The notes under the pieces were generated by a model. It was not told the DNA's origin. It worked only from the letters and a program-made list of their open reading frames with translations, and did no database searches. Both the position numbers and the translations under genes were made by a program. Shown piece by piece: positions 1 through 10,837 of a stretch of 64,000 nt of DNA. Positions within the stretch are counted from its first letter, which is position 1. The number at the start of each line of letters is the position of its first letter. The stretch lies in contig JBQTIR010000036.1 in assembly GCA_052387905.1 (NCBI GenBank), positions 75,554 to 139,553 on the forward strand, given 5' to 3'. The DNA is from JBQTII01 sp052387905 (GTDB lineage Bacteria; Actinomycetota; Actinomycetes; Sporichthyales; Sporichthyaceae).

Positions 1-1
1 C

Positions 2-1105
2 TACATGCTCTCCTCGCCGGGAGAACTGGGCCTCGCGCGGGCGTACGTGACCGGGCACCTGCAGGTACACGGAGATCTCTACCTGGCGCTGTGCGGGTTG
101 CGCTCGGGTGGGGAGATCCTCGAGCTGCGTGACCGCGTCGAGTTACTGCGCGATCTGGGGCCGCGTCATCTGCGCCCGGTCCCGGTGCCGCCGGAGGAAT
201 TGATCCGCAAGGGCGGGCTCACGCGCCATACCCGCCGCCGTGACCGCAAGGCGATCTCGCACCACTACGACGTGTCCAATCGGTTTTACTCCTGGGTGCT
301 CGGCCCGTCCATGAGTTACACCTGCGCTTGCTACCCGAAGCCGGACTCCTCGCTGCAAGAGGCGCAATGGAACAAGCACGACCTGATCGCGAGAAAGCTC
401 GGGCTCGAACCCGGAATGCGGCTGCTCGACGTCGGCTGCGGCTGGGGCGGGATGGTTATGCACGCGGCCAAGGAATTCGGGGTCAAGGCGCTGGGCGTGA
501 CGTTGTCCGCTCAGCAGGCGGCTTGGGCACAGCAGGCGATCGCGGACCGGGGCCTGTCCCGCCTCGCCGAGGTGCGCCACCTGGACTACCGCGACCTCAC
601 CGAGGGCGAGTTCGACGCGATCTCCTCGATCGGGTTGACCGAACACATCGGCGCCCGCCATCTGCCCGCCTATTTCGCGACCCTGCGCGACAAGCTGCGG
701 CCCCAAGGCCGACTGTTGAACCACTGCATCACGCGGCCGCTGACGACCTTGCCGGCCAAGCCCGGCAAGTTCATCGATCGCTATGTCTTCCCGGACGGTG
801 AGCTCGAGGCCGTGGGCCACATCGTCTCGGTGATGCAGGACAGCGGGCTGGAGGTTCGGCACTCGGAGAACCTGCGCGAGCATTACGCCAAGACCCTGCA
901 CGGGTGGTGCGACAACCTGACCGAGAACTGGGAGGACGCGGTCGCCGAGGTGGGTGAGAACCGGGCGCGCGTCTGGCTGCTCTACATGGCCGCGTGCCGG
1001 GTCGGATTCGAATCCAGGATCATTGAGCTGCACCAGGTGCTCGGGGTGCGCTGCGACGATGCCGGTGATGCGGCGATGCCGCTGCGGCCCGACTGGACGA
1101 ACTGA
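2..1105 (+). CDS. Cyclopropane-fatty-acyl-phospholipid synthase-like methyltransferase, 5' end cut by window
   Basis: Class I SAM-dependent methyltransferase that would transfer a methylene or methyl group from SAM to double bonds of membrane phospholipid acyl chains. Counting from the first in-window Met (position 5), HYDVSN lies at residues 87-92, MSYTCACY at 103-110 and the SAM-binding LLDVGCGWGG at 140-149; all are hallmarks of the CFA synthase/mycolic acid cyclopropane synthase family. The frame is open to the left edge. Family members usually have some 50-70 residues before the GELGLARAY segment, so the true start probably lies outside the window. A Cys-rich mini-gene follows 26 bases downstream. 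The exact lipid product cannot be told from sequence. Confidence 0.9.
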   Translation, partial: YMLSSPGELGLARAYVTGHLQVHGDLYLALCGLRSGGEILELRDRVELLRDLGPRHLRPVPVPPEELIRKGGLTRHTRRRDRKAISHHYDVSNRFYSWVLGPSMSYTCACYPKPDSSLQEAQWNKHDLIARKLGLEPGMRLLDVGCGWGGMVMHAAKEFGVKALGVTLSAQQAAWAQQAIADRGLSRLAEVRHLDYRDLTEGEFDAISSIGLTEHIGARHLPAYFATLRDKLRPQGRLLNHCITRPLTTLPAKPGKFIDRYVFPDGELEAVGHIVSVMQDSGLEVRHSENLREHYAKTLHGWCDNLTENWEDAVAEVGENRARVWLLYMAACRVGFESRIIELHQVLGVRCDDAGDAAMPLRPDWTN

Positions 1106-1131
1106 CCGCGCCACAACTGAAGGAGTGCTCC

Positions 1132-1266
1132 ATGTGCAAGCCGGTGAACTGTGACTGCGGAAAGACCACCTGGGCGGGGTGCGGTGAGCACATCGACGCA
1201 GTCAAGCGCCAGGTCGCCGCTGACCAGTGGTGCGACGGGCACCCGAACACCTCGCGCTCGTACTGA
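1132..1266 (+). CDS. 44-aa cysteine-rich small protein
   Basis: Short gene with a good ribosome site (AAGGAG at 1120-1125, six bases before the ATG). The product has five Cys (MCKPVNCDCGK, WAGCGEH, QWCDGH) and two His in 44 residues, spaced like a small zinc-ribbon or metal-binding knuckle. Similar short Cys/His proteins are widespread and uncharacterised in actinobacteria. It follows the lipid methyltransferase closely and is probably co-transcribed. No function can be assigned; structural zinc binding is inferred from the Cys pattern only. Confidence 0.75.
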   Translation: MCKPVNCDCGKTTWAGCGEHIDAVKRQVAADQWCDGHPNTSRSY

Positions 1267-1282
1267 ACTGTCTGTCCTGCGT

Positions 1283-2188
1283 TCAGCGCAGGTGGCGCGC
1301 CAGGAAGTCCACCTGGGCGGCGACGGAGGTGGCAAACGTCTCGCCGACGTAGATGTCGAAGTGACCGACGTCGAGACTCAGTACTTCGGCGCGGGAACCC
1401 GCTTTGCGGGCGGCGGCCTTCACTGCGGCCGCCGGCGCGACATTGTCCTGCTCGGCGATCACGAACAGCGCTGGACAGCGCAGCTTCGCTGCTGAGGTGA
1501 CCGGGCGATTGGCGGCGATGCCGAGGATCCCCCGCGCGCACATCTCGTTGCGGAATGTCGGGCCCATGATCGCGCCGTAGCCCGCCACCGACCCGGGTGC
1601 GGTGATGACCGCACGGGAGCCGGGTTCGCCCACGACCGGGACGAGGTAGGGCTTGCGGCGGGTCGCGGCGCGGGTCAGGTCACGCAGCGCCCAGCCGGTG
1701 ATGCGCGCAACGTGGGCGAGCCCGGCGGTGCGGGTCATCAGCAGCAGTGCCCGGGTGCCGTCCATCGCGGCGCCCTGGGAGATCACCGCCGCGATGCGCC
1801 CGTCCTTGACTGCCACCGGAAGCACGTGGCCGCCGGCGTAGGAGCTTCCCCACAGGACGATCCGCGTGGGGTCGACGCCGGGTAGGGCCCGGGCGTGCGC
1901 GATCGCGGCGTGATAGTCCTGACGGTGCTTCAGATGGTTGACGTCCTGGCGTGGTTCGCCATCGGAAGTGCCGTAGCCGCGGTAGTCGAAGACCACGACG
2001 TCAAGCCCGGCGGCAGCGAAGCGCTCGGCGTAGGGGAGCAGGCCGGCATCGCGGGTGGCGCCGAAGCCGTGGCCCATCACGACGGCGGGGCGGCCCGCAG
2101 GGGTGCTCAGCGCGTCGGACTCGGCGCTCAGGTGCCAGGCGGCGCAGCGGGTGCCGTGGCTGGGGAAGGTGATCTCGGGGAGGCCCAT
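1283..2188 (-). CDS. Alpha/beta hydrolase (serine hydrolase, cytoplasmic)
   Basis: 301-aa alpha/beta hydrolase of the dienelactone hydrolase/BAAT-like type. The HGFG oxyanion motif lies near residue 40, the nucleophile elbow is GSSYAG (Ser around residue 115), the acid is the Asp in EQDNV and the base is the His in GHFDIY near the C terminus, so the triad looks complete. No signal peptide is visible. The substrate is unknown. The ATG at 2186-2188 has a GAGAGG ribosome site eight bases upstream, and this site lies inside an 8-bp-arm inverted repeat (2198-2219), suggesting local regulation. Convergent with the small gene at 1132. Confidence 0.85.
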   Translation of the reverse strand: MGLPEITFPSHGTRCAAWHLSAESDALSTPAGRPAVVMGHGFGATRDAGLLPYAERFAAAGLDVVVFDYRGYGTSDGEPRQDVNHLKHRQDYHAAIAHARALPGVDPTRIVLWGSSYAGGHVLPVAVKDGRIAAVISQGAAMDGTRALLLMTRTAGLAHVARITGWALRDLTRAATRRKPYLVPVVGEPGSRAVITAPGSVAGYGAIMGPTFRNEMCARGILGIAANRPVTSAAKLRCPALFVIAEQDNVAPAAAVKAAARKAGSRAEVLSLDVGHFDIYVGETFATSVAAQVDFLARHLR

Positions 2189-2197
2189 GGGTGCATC

Positions 2198-2219
2198 CTC
2201 TCGCTAACGTCAGCGAGAG
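2198..2219. promoter_or_regulatory. Perfect inverted repeat, candidate operator or RBS-occluding hairpin
   Basis: CTCTCGCT and AGCGAGAG are perfect 8-bp arms around a 6-base spacer. The repeat sits 10 bases before the start codon of the minus-strand hydrolase, and its near arm contains the GAGAGG ribosome site. It could be a TetR-type operator or an mRNA hairpin that hides the ribosome site. No dedicated regulator gene lies beside it. Confidence 0.5.
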
Positions 2220-2259
2220 CGCGCGCTATAGGGCTCCATCTCACTGACGCAACGTGGTT

Positions 2260-3141
2260 TTAGGGCAGGAAGTCCGTCAGCGCCGCCAGGGTCTCGGCGG
2301 GTGCCTCTTCCGGGAGGAAGTGCCCGCCGGGGACGGTATGCCCGCGGACATCAAGGGCGCGCGCCTGCCAGGACTGCAGGACGTCGTAGCGCCGACCGAC
2401 GAACCCATGCTCACCCCACAGCGCCAGGAGTGGACATTCGACGCGGCGGTCGAGGTCGGCCTCGTCGTGCTCGAGGTCGATGCCGGCTCCGGCGCGGTAG
2501 TCCTCACACGTGGCGTGCACGGTCGCCGGGTCGGTGAAGGCCGCGACGTACTCGGCCATCGCGGCTTCGCTGAAGCTGCTGCTCGCACTCCAGCCCTGCA
2601 GGCACCAGCGGACGAAGAACTCCGGGTCGGCCGCGATGAGGCGCTCGGGCAGGTCGAAGGGCTGACTCAGGAAGAACCAGTGGAAGTACACCCGCGCCAT
2701 CACCTCGTCGGCGGTCCGGAACACCTGCAGGGTCGGGACGATGTCGAGCACCGCCAGGCGGGTCACCCGCTCGGGATGGTCCAGCGCCATCCGGTGCCCG
2801 ACCCGGCCGCCGCGGTCGTGCCCGACCACAGCGAAGGACTCGAAGCCGAGCGCGGTCATCACCTCGACCTGGTCGGTGGCCATCACGCGCTTGCTGTAGA
2901 GCTCACCACCGGGCTTGCCACCCGGTTTCCCGCTGGCGCCGTACCCGCGCAGATCCGGCACCACGACGGTGTACCGCGCACTCAGAGCCGGCGCGATGTG
3001 CTCCCAGATCGCCCCGGTCTGCGGGTAGCCGTGCAGCAGCAGAACCGGTGGACCGGACCCTGCGACCCGCACCGCGATGTCGACGTTGCTGGTCGCGATC
3101 GTGGACCGGGTGAAGTCTTGCAGCAGTGTGGGCGCAGTCAT
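2260..3141 (-). CDS. Alpha/beta hydrolase, haloacetate dehalogenase/epoxide hydrolase type
   Basis: 293-aa hydrolase with HGYPQTG (oxyanion), the nucleophile elbow GHDRGG with Asp instead of Ser, and a C-terminal PGGHFLPEE His. The Asp nucleophile, the DLRGYG segment and the HWFFL cap motif match fluoroacetate dehalogenase-like and epoxide hydrolase families, which work through an alkyl-enzyme ester. The real substrate is unknown. The start at 3141 was chosen because it has a GGAGG ribosome site and overlaps the upstream gene's stop as ATGA; a longer reading frame exists but runs into the acetyltransferase gene. Translationally coupled to the GNAT gene. Confidence 0.85.
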   Translation of the reverse strand: MTAPTLLQDFTRSTIATSNVDIAVRVAGSGPPVLLLHGYPQTGAIWEHIAPALSARYTVVVPDLRGYGASGKPGGKPGGELYSKRVMATDQVEVMTALGFESFAVVGHDRGGRVGHRMALDHPERVTRLAVLDIVPTLQVFRTADEVMARVYFHWFFLSQPFDLPERLIAADPEFFVRWCLQGWSASSSFSEAAMAEYVAAFTDPATVHATCEDYRAGAGIDLEHDEADLDRRVECPLLALWGEHGFVGRRYDVLQSWQARALDVRGHTVPGGHFLPEEAPAETLAALTDFLP

Positions 3142-3704
3142 GGGGTGATCCTCCGGTGCATCACGAGGCCGTCGAGGCTGACGCCGTCGGGCATCACCTG
3201 GGGTAGCGGATCGCCGCCAGTGAAGCCCCAGGAGCGGTAGAGCGGGACGCCGGGCATTGTCGCCATCAGCGTGAGTTCGGTGAAGCCCTCGGCCCGGGCG
3301 GCGTCCTCGCAGGCGACCAGAATCGCGCGGGCCAGGCCGCGCCGGGTCCAGTCGGGATGAACGAACATGGCGCGGACCCGGGCGGGTTCGGTGCCCGGGT
3401 CCAGCAGTCGGCCGTCGTCGGGGCCGGCGACCGCTCCGTTGAACAGGCGCAAGCGCCGGCTCCAACCGCCGCACGCCACCAGCTGTCCTGTCGGCGCCGC
3501 CGCGGCGAAGTAGGTCCCGTCCTCGACGAGCGAGTGGTCCAGGACTGCGATGTGCGCCAGTGCGCTCGCAGTCTGCGCGGCGTCGTAGAAGGCCGGAAAG
3601 ATCGCTTCCACGCTGACCTGGATCAGCGCGGTGAGGGCGTCGGTGTCGGCCGGATCGGCCACGCGCAGAGGGATCGAAGGCGTGTTCTGGGTCACAGGGT
3701 TCAT
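3138..3704 (-). CDS. GNAT family N-acetyltransferase
   Basis: 188-aa acetyltransferase using acetyl-CoA on an unknown amine. The fold is recognisable from the N-terminal LRVADPADTDALTAL helix, the central strand VRAMFVHPDWTRRGLARAI (the acetyl-CoA loop Q/RxxGxA appears as RRGLA) and the C-terminal LYRSWGF motif. First gene of a two-gene operon whose stop overlaps the start of the dehalogenase-like hydrolase by four bases (ATGA). Divergent from typA, sharing the 93-base region 3705-3797. The ATG at 3702-3704 gives the usual length for the family. Confidence 0.85.
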   Translation of the reverse strand: MNPVTQNTPSIPLRVADPADTDALTALIQVSVEAIFPAFYDAAQTASALAHIAVLDHSLVEDGTYFAAAAPTGQLVACGGWSRRLRLFNGAVAGPDDGRLLDPGTEPARVRAMFVHPDWTRRGLARAILVACEDAARAEGFTELTLMATMPGVPLYRSWGFTGGDPLPQVMPDGVSLDGLVMHRRITP

Positions 3705-3797
3705 CGTGCCCGATGTCGTGCTGGTCGGGTCAGGCGCAGGTGTGGGGGAGGATAGGGGGTCGTTCCCTTCGCTTGACTGCTGTTCAGGAGTTCCGCT

Positions 3798-5659
<1,862 letters not shown>

Positions 5660-5663
<4 letters not shown>

Positions 5664-7786
5664 GGCATGCCGACCAGGGCCTTGCGCAGGAAGTCGAGTT
5701 GGAACAGCAGCAGGTTCTCCGCGACGACCTCCTGCGGGGTCATGTGGGTGACGCCCGAGAGTGGCAGCACCTGGTGGGGGTAGCCGGCGGCGAGCAGGGC
5801 TGCGGAGAGCTGCAGGGTGTGGGCGGCGACCACGTTGTCGTCGGCGAGGCCGTGGATCAGCAACAGGGCGCGGACCGGATCGCCGGGGCCCACGCGCAGG
5901 ATCGGGTTGAGCTGACCCTGCGTCACCAGTGACGAGCGGGCGTAGTTGGCGGGGTCGGCGGCAGGGGTGCCGAGGTAGCGCTCGGTGTAGTGGGTGTCAT
6001 ACAACGCCCAGTCGGTGACCGGGGCGCCGGCGATGCCGGCATGGAACACATCGGGGCGGCTGAGCACGGCCAGCGCCGCGAGGTAGCCGCCGAAGGACCA
6101 GCCGCGGATCCCGACCCGGGTCAGGTCCAGGTCGGCGCATTCTTCTGCGGCGGCATGCAGCGCGTCGATCTGGTCTTCCAGGACCGGCCCGGCCAGGTCC
6201 CCGTGCACGTCCCACTCCCACTGCGGACCGCGCCCCGGGGTGCCGCGCCCGTCGGCGACCACGACCGCGTAGCCCTGATCGGCCCACCACTGCGCCTCGT
6301 TGAAGCCGTTGCGCGCCGACAGCACCCGCTGGGCATGGGGCCCGCCGTAAGGATCCATCAGCACCGGAAGAGGCGTTCCTGCGACGTGTCCGGTCGGTAG
6401 CAACAGCGCTGTGCGCACGGCCCGTTTGCCCGCGTCGAGCATCCGCGGGGCGGGGGATACGGGCGGCGCCAGGGCCGCGGTCGCAATCTTCCCGAGGACG
6501 ACGCCGTCGCGCAGGACCTGGGTCCGGCGGCCGGCGAAGTCCAGCCCCGCCGAGCTGAGCACGGTCAGTGGGCCCCCGGTGGTCGCGGTGTGCACCCCCG
6601 CCGTGGTCGAGATCCGCCGGGGTCCCTCGGGCCCGGTCCGGAAGACGTGGACCTCGGTCGGGGCGTCCGGCTCCGAGGCGGTGAACAGCGCCTGACCGTC
6701 GTCGATTCCGAGGACGGAGCGCACATACAACTCGCCCGAGAGTCGATCTGTGGCGCCGGAGACCAGCGGGCGCAGATCCGGGAGCGTCGCCACCCTCAGC
6801 AGTTGGTCCGGGCCGAGCCACGCGGGGACACCGTCGACGAGGTCCTGCCAGACCTCGTCGGCCTGCAAATGCAGTGGCGCGCTGGCGCCGGTGCTGACAT
6901 CGATCGCGGCGACCTGGCTGCGGCGCTGGTCGCGGGACTGCACGTGCAGCAGCGGCGGACCGAGGGCTGACCAGTGCACCCCGGTCAGGTACTCGTAGCG
7001 CTCGTTGTCCCACGCCACATCCAGGCGAGAGCCGTCGAGCCGCAACAGGTGCAGCGTCACCACAGCATTAGGCGTCCCCGCCGCGGGGTAGGCGATCTCC
7101 AGCGGCGGCTGCCCTGGGTGCGCCGGGTCGGCGATGTGCCAGCGGGAGACCGGGGAGTTGTCGACCCGGGCCACCAGCAACGACTCCCCATCCGGCGACC
7201 ACCAGTACCCGCGAAAGCGCCCCATCTCCTCCGCCGCGATGAACTCGGCAAGCCCCCAGGTCACCTCGCCGCCCGCATCCTGGCCGGGCAGCGCCCGGTC
7301 CCCGGAGCCCTCGACACCGATCACGCGCAGCTCGTTTCCTGCGACGTAGGCGATGTGACGTCCCGTCGGATCGGGACGAGGGTCGATCACCGGCTCGACC
7401 GCGTTGAGGTTGCGCGCTCCGCCGGCGACCAGATCAGCGACGTACAGACCGCCGGACAGTGTGAAGGCCGCGAGGCGTACCTCGCGGTCGGTGGCGTAGC
7501 CAACAACACCGCCCGCCCCTTCGCGGGTGCGTTCGCGGCGGGCGCGTTCGGCGACGGACAGTTCTTCCGCCCCGGCGAACAGCTCGCGCGGGTCAGCGGC
7601 GACGCGCTCGGTCAACCCGTCGGCTCCGACGTCGGCCACCCAGAGCATCGTCGTACGGTCTGAGCCCGAGGCCGAGCGCAGGAACGCCACCCTGGTTCCG
7701 TCGGGGGACGCGACCAGGTTGCGGGGGGCTCCCAGGGTGAAGCGCTGGGTCCGTGCCGACAACCGCGGAAAGCTCAGCTCGCCCAT
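5660..7786 (-). CDS. S9 family (DPP4-like) prolyl oligopeptidase
   Basis: 708-aa serine peptidase with an N-terminal beta-propeller (DPP4 N-terminal domain, roughly residues 60-430) and a C-terminal alpha/beta hydrolase domain. Catalytic Ser is in GWSFGGYLAAL, Asp in GLADDNV and His in SGVTHMTP. The conserved EE pair that anchors substrate N termini in DPP4 may correspond to FIAAEEMGRFRGYWWSPDG. No signal peptide, so probably cytoplasmic peptide turnover. Start 7786 was chosen over 7825 because a GGGAGG ribosome site lies eight bases before it. Convergent with typA, sharing CTAG. Confidence 0.92.
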
Positions 7787-7922
7787 GCCGAGATCCTCCC
7801 AGCATTTGCGCGGCCGGTGCGGCACCGAACGCGGCTACACCCAGTCGGGGAAGGGATATTCCGCTCGGAATGGAGCAGGATATGAACCTGATCCTCGGTT
7901 GACGGGTGGGTGTCCTGTGGCG

Positions 7923-8261
7923 ATGTCAGCGCACGAGCGCAGGGTGTTGGCCGCGACCGCCCGTGAATTCGCGGCACAGGATGCCGCGCTGGCTGAGGCA
8001 TTGCGCACCTGGACCGAACCCACGTCGGACCTCGCCGACGAGCCGCCCGCCGCCGGGCTGCGTCCCGCGCCGTGGCCGGACTGGTGCTGGCGGGATCGGG
8101 TGCGCGCCTGGCTGCGCAACCCGGTTGCGGTGGCCGCGACAGGTGGGCTGCTTTTTGTCGGGTCCATGCTGATGGCGTCGATGGACGGTGAGTCAGGCTC
8201 ACCCGAATTCGGTGAGGTGGAGATCTTCACCGAGCAGGTTCCGACACCGCTCAGTAGGTGA
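7923..8261 (+). CDS. DUF3040-like small membrane protein
   Basis: 112-aa protein. The N-terminal segment MSAHERRVLAATAREFAAQD resembles DUF3040 proteins of actinobacteria, which begin with an amphipathic helix. One membrane helix near residues 70-85 (PVAVAATGGLLFVGSMLMA) precedes an acidic tail. Function unknown. The ATG at 7923 is preceded in frame by a GTG at 7917, so the start is uncertain by two codons. Divergent from the S9 peptidase; its last 11 bases overlap the convergent secreted-protein gene. An inverted repeat ATTCCG-CT-CGGAAT (7858-7871) lies in the divergent region. Confidence 0.7.
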   Translation: MSAHERRVLAATAREFAAQDAALAEALRTWTEPTSDLADEPPAAGLRPAPWPDWCWRDRVRAWLRNPVAVAATGGLLFVGSMLMASMDGESGSPEFGEVEIFTEQVPTPLSR

Positions 8262-9219
8262 GTGGTGAGTCCAGGCACTGCATCGGTGGGGGCGCCGGAA
8301 GCGCGGTGGGGACGTCCACGGGGAACCCGTTCGGGATGTCCAGGACGACCGCGAGGTACTCCGCGCTATCGGCGCCGGGGTTCGTGATCAGCTGCGGCGC
8401 GCCGGCGGCGTCGTGCAGGTAAGCCGAGCCGGGTTTCTGCACCGTCGATTCGTTGCAGCCGGTGAAGCGGGTCGCCTGCCCGCTGATCGCAATGACGAAG
8501 GTCTCATCCGGCAGGAAATGCCAGCCGCTGTTGTAGCCCGCGGGCAGGGTGTAGCGGTACAGCGCGATCTGCTCGTGATCGATCAGATCGAAGCCCTTGT
8601 CCACGGTGGAGATTCCCGAGGCGATCACCGAGGTCTGGGCGCCAGACCCGCGGGGGCAGGACTTGGCAGGCAGCACCGGGTCGACGACCTCGCCAAGCGT
8701 CGCCGCCTCGCCCTCGGAGCTGGCGTCCGGGGCGTGTCGGTGCAACTGGGCGGCGGTTTGGGGCACCCCCAGCGCTTCGGAGGTGAGGGAGATCAGCTCG
8801 ACCGGCTCATTGCCGGTGTTCACCGTCATCCCCGTCAGGGTCTTGGTATCGGCGGTGCGCAAGTAGTAGTACGCAGGAAACGCGCGCCAGCGCTGCTGGG
8901 TGGTAGCGCCCTTGGTGCAGGAGGGGAAGTGTGCGAGCGGGCCGTCCTGGTTCAGCGCAATGGTCGATCCTGGGCCCTCCCAGCGCAGGATCTGCCCGGG
9001 ACCCAGAATGTGCCGCGAGACCGTGATCTTCTTGCCCTCGGCCAGCGGATACGTGAAGTCGCCGAATTGGATCCCGGCGGTGACGAACTCCGCGCTCATC
9101 CCGACCGGGCCGAGTCCGTCTGAACGGGCACCCGCCTGGGGTGCGACGACGATCGGAGTCGCCGCGGCCACCAGTGCCGCCGCAGCGGCAAGCGGTACGA
9201 CGGCGCGGAGCTTCGGCAT
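8251..9219 (-). CDS. Secreted cupin-like protein of unknown function
   Basis: 322-aa protein with a Sec signal peptide (MPKLRAVVPLAAAAALVAAA, cleavage probably near residues 30-33). The rest is all-beta in character: HILGPGQILRWEGPG and YTLPAGYNSGWHFLPDETFVIAISGQ look like cupin strands, with the histidines of a possible metal site in SGWHFLP. Two copies of that pattern suggest a bicupin, but this is an inference. The ATG has GGGAGG upstream. A 19-bp iron-box-like palindrome lies just upstream (9236-9254), so iron-dependent expression is possible. Confidence 0.75.
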   Translation of the reverse strand: MPKLRAVVPLAAAAALVAAATPIVVAPQAGARSDGLGPVGMSAEFVTAGIQFGDFTYPLAEGKKITVSRHILGPGQILRWEGPGSTIALNQDGPLAHFPSCTKGATTQQRWRAFPAYYYLRTADTKTLTGMTVNTGNEPVELISLTSEALGVPQTAAQLHRHAPDASSEGEAATLGEVVDPVLPAKSCPRGSGAQTSVIASGISTVDKGFDLIDHEQIALYRYTLPAGYNSGWHFLPDETFVIAISGQATRFTGCNESTVQKPGSAYLHDAAGAPQLITNPGADSAEYLAVVLDIPNGFPVDVPTALPAPPPMQCLDSPLTY

Positions 9220-9235
9220 GACGCCTCCCGAGAAC

Positions 9236-9254
9236 TTAGGACTGCCTAACTCTA
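9236..9254. promoter_or_regulatory. Candidate DtxR/IdeR-type iron box
   Basis: TTAGGACTGCCTAACTCTA matches 13 of 19 positions of the DtxR/IdeR consensus TTAGGTTAGSCTAACCTAA and lies inside a wider inverted repeat (GAACTTAG and CTAAGTTC, 9232-9258). It sits 17-35 bases before the start of the secreted cupin-like protein. The match is moderate, so the regulator is a guess; the palindrome itself is clear. Confidence 0.4.
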
Positions 9255-9287
9255 AGTTCCGCACCCTCCCTGGGCAATTCGCAACCC

Positions 9288-9944
9288 TCAGGCTGGGGGT
9301 TCTCCGGCAGGCGTCGCCGGTGTGCCGCGCCGGGTCATGGTGATCCCCCCGACGGTCAGCACGGCCAGGCCGCCGATCGCGAGCAGGAACGGCAATGACG
9401 TGGGATCGGCGCCGAACGCTCCGGCGGCGACGTAGGCGCTGGTTCCGGGCAGGACGCCGATGGCGGTCCCCAGTAGATAGTCCCGGGTGCGGACCCCGGT
9501 GAGTCCGCACGCGTAATTGAAGAGCGTGAACGGCACGATCGGCACCAGGCGCACGCCGATGATCGCTGCCAGGCCACGGCGCCGCACGAGCGCGTCGATC
9601 CGCGCCAGGCGCTCCCCGCTGATCTGGACCACCGCGGGACGGCCCAGCGCGCGGGCGATGCCGAAGGTGGCGGCGGCGCCGACGAGTCCCCCGGCGTAGA
9701 CCGCGGGCAGAGCCACCGCGAAACCGAACAGCACACCGGCGGCGATGCTCAGCGGTGCCAGCGGAAGCGGCAACAGGCTGATGGCGGCGAAGGCCGCCGC
9801 GAACAGGACCGGGCCGGCGGGTCCGGCGTCGTCGGCCCAGTCCCGGATCTCGTCGCTGCTGGGCAGGCCGGTGAACGCCAGGACGACGGCGACCGCCGCG
9901 ATGAGCGCCCCGAGGACGATCAGGCGGGAACGCGCCGAGAACAC
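9288..9944 (-). CDS. TVP38/TMEM64 (DedA-superfamily) membrane protein
   Basis: 218-aa polytopic membrane protein of the SNARE-associated/VTT family. Helices are visible around LIVLGALIAAVAVVLAF, the conserved LLPLPLAPLSIAAGVLFG re-entrant segment, the GGLVGAAATFGIARALG segment, and RLVPIVPFTLFNYACGL, which is the family signature. Start is GTG 9944, five bases after GGGGAGG; earlier Met codons would extend into the divergent gene's promoter. Divergent from the phosphorylase/glycosyltransferase/radical-SAM genes. TVP38 proteins are often encoded near arsenosugar-type genes, which supports a link but does not prove one. Confidence 0.88.
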   Translation of the reverse strand: MFSARSRLIVLGALIAAVAVVLAFTGLPSSDEIRDWADDAGPAGPVLFAAAFAAISLLPLPLAPLSIAAGVLFGFAVALPAVYAGGLVGAAATFGIARALGRPAVVQISGERLARIDALVRRRGLAAIIGVRLVPIVPFTLFNYACGLTGVRTRDYLLGTAIGVLPGTSAYVAAGAFGADPTSLPFLLAIGGLAVLTVGGITMTRRGTPATPAGEPPA

Positions 9945-10026
9945 ACCCACCTCCCCGCCTGCGCCGCCCGAACTGACTGCAGGGACGCTATGCCATATCT
10001 GGTCGGTACAAGGAAAGGCTGTGCGC

Positions 10027-10827
10027 ATGCGGGTCGGGATCATCTCCGGGTCGGGGGCCTATGTGTGGCCAGGCCTGCTGCAGGCCTCCTCGCGCACCGT
10101 CGGCACGCCCTATGGCGAGGTCCCGGTCACCACGGGCCGCATCGGGGAGATCGACGTCGTGCACCTGAGTCGGCACGGCGCCGGACACGCGCGCCTGTCC
10201 ACCCAGGTCACGCACAAGGCCAACATGTCCGCGCTGCGCAGCTGCGAGGTCGACGCGGTGTACTCCCTCACCGTGTGTGGTTCGGTCGACCCCGCGCTCA
10301 CCCCGGGCACCCTCATCGCCTTCGACGACCTGTACTTCCTGTCCAACCGCCTGCCCGACGGGTCGATCTGCACCTGGTTCGACACCCCCGAGGCCGGACG
10401 GGCGCACTGGATCTTCGAGTCCCCGTTCAGTCCGGAGGTTCGCGCCGCGGTACTGGCCGCCGGCACCGCCGCGGGCACGCCCGTGGTCGACGGAGGCTGC
10501 TACGGCTACGTCGACGGCCCACGGTTCAACACCCGCACCGAGATCGCGGCCCTCGGCGGGATCGGTGTTGCGGCCCTCAGCCAGACCGCCGGGCCCGAGA
10601 TCGTCCTGGCCGGAGAGGCGGAACTGCCCCTGGCCCTGCTCGGCTTCGTCACCGACCACTGCAACGGCACCGCCCCCGGCGGCCATGACACTCCCGTCGC
10701 GGATCTGATCAGGCTGCTGCAGGCCAGCGGCGCGATCTTCGCCGACCTGATCGCAGCGACCCTGCCTGTGCTCGCGGCGGGGCCAGCGCCCACGCCGCCC
10801 GGCGTCGTCTACCGCTTCGGGTCTTGA
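10027..10827 (+). CDS. MTA/purine nucleoside phosphorylase family enzyme
   Basis: 266-aa phosphorylase of the MTAP/PNP family, splitting an adenosine-type nucleoside with phosphate into base and pentose-1-phosphate. Visible are the phosphate loop GSGAYVW (residues 7-13), SRHGAGHARLSTQVTHKAN, VCGSVDPALTPGT, and the purine-site region GPRFNTRTEIAAL...ALSQTAGPEIVLAGE. The ATG at 10027 has AAGGAAAGG eight bases upstream. First gene of a three-gene run with the GT2 and radical-SAM fusion genes; substrate candidates are MTA, 5'-deoxyadenosine from radical-SAM turnover, or a 5'-deoxyadenosyl conjugate made by the neighbour. Confidence 0.9.
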   Translation: MRVGIISGSGAYVWPGLLQASSRTVGTPYGEVPVTTGRIGEIDVVHLSRHGAGHARLSTQVTHKANMSALRSCEVDAVYSLTVCGSVDPALTPGTLIAFDDLYFLSNRLPDGSICTWFDTPEAGRAHWIFESPFSPEVRAAVLAAGTAAGTPVVDGGCYGYVDGPRFNTRTEIAALGGIGVAALSQTAGPEIVLAGEAELPLALLGFVTDHCNGTAPGGHDTPVADLIRLLQASGAIFADLIAATLPVLAAGPAPTPPGVVYRFGS

Positions 10828-10837
10828 GCGCGCAGCG

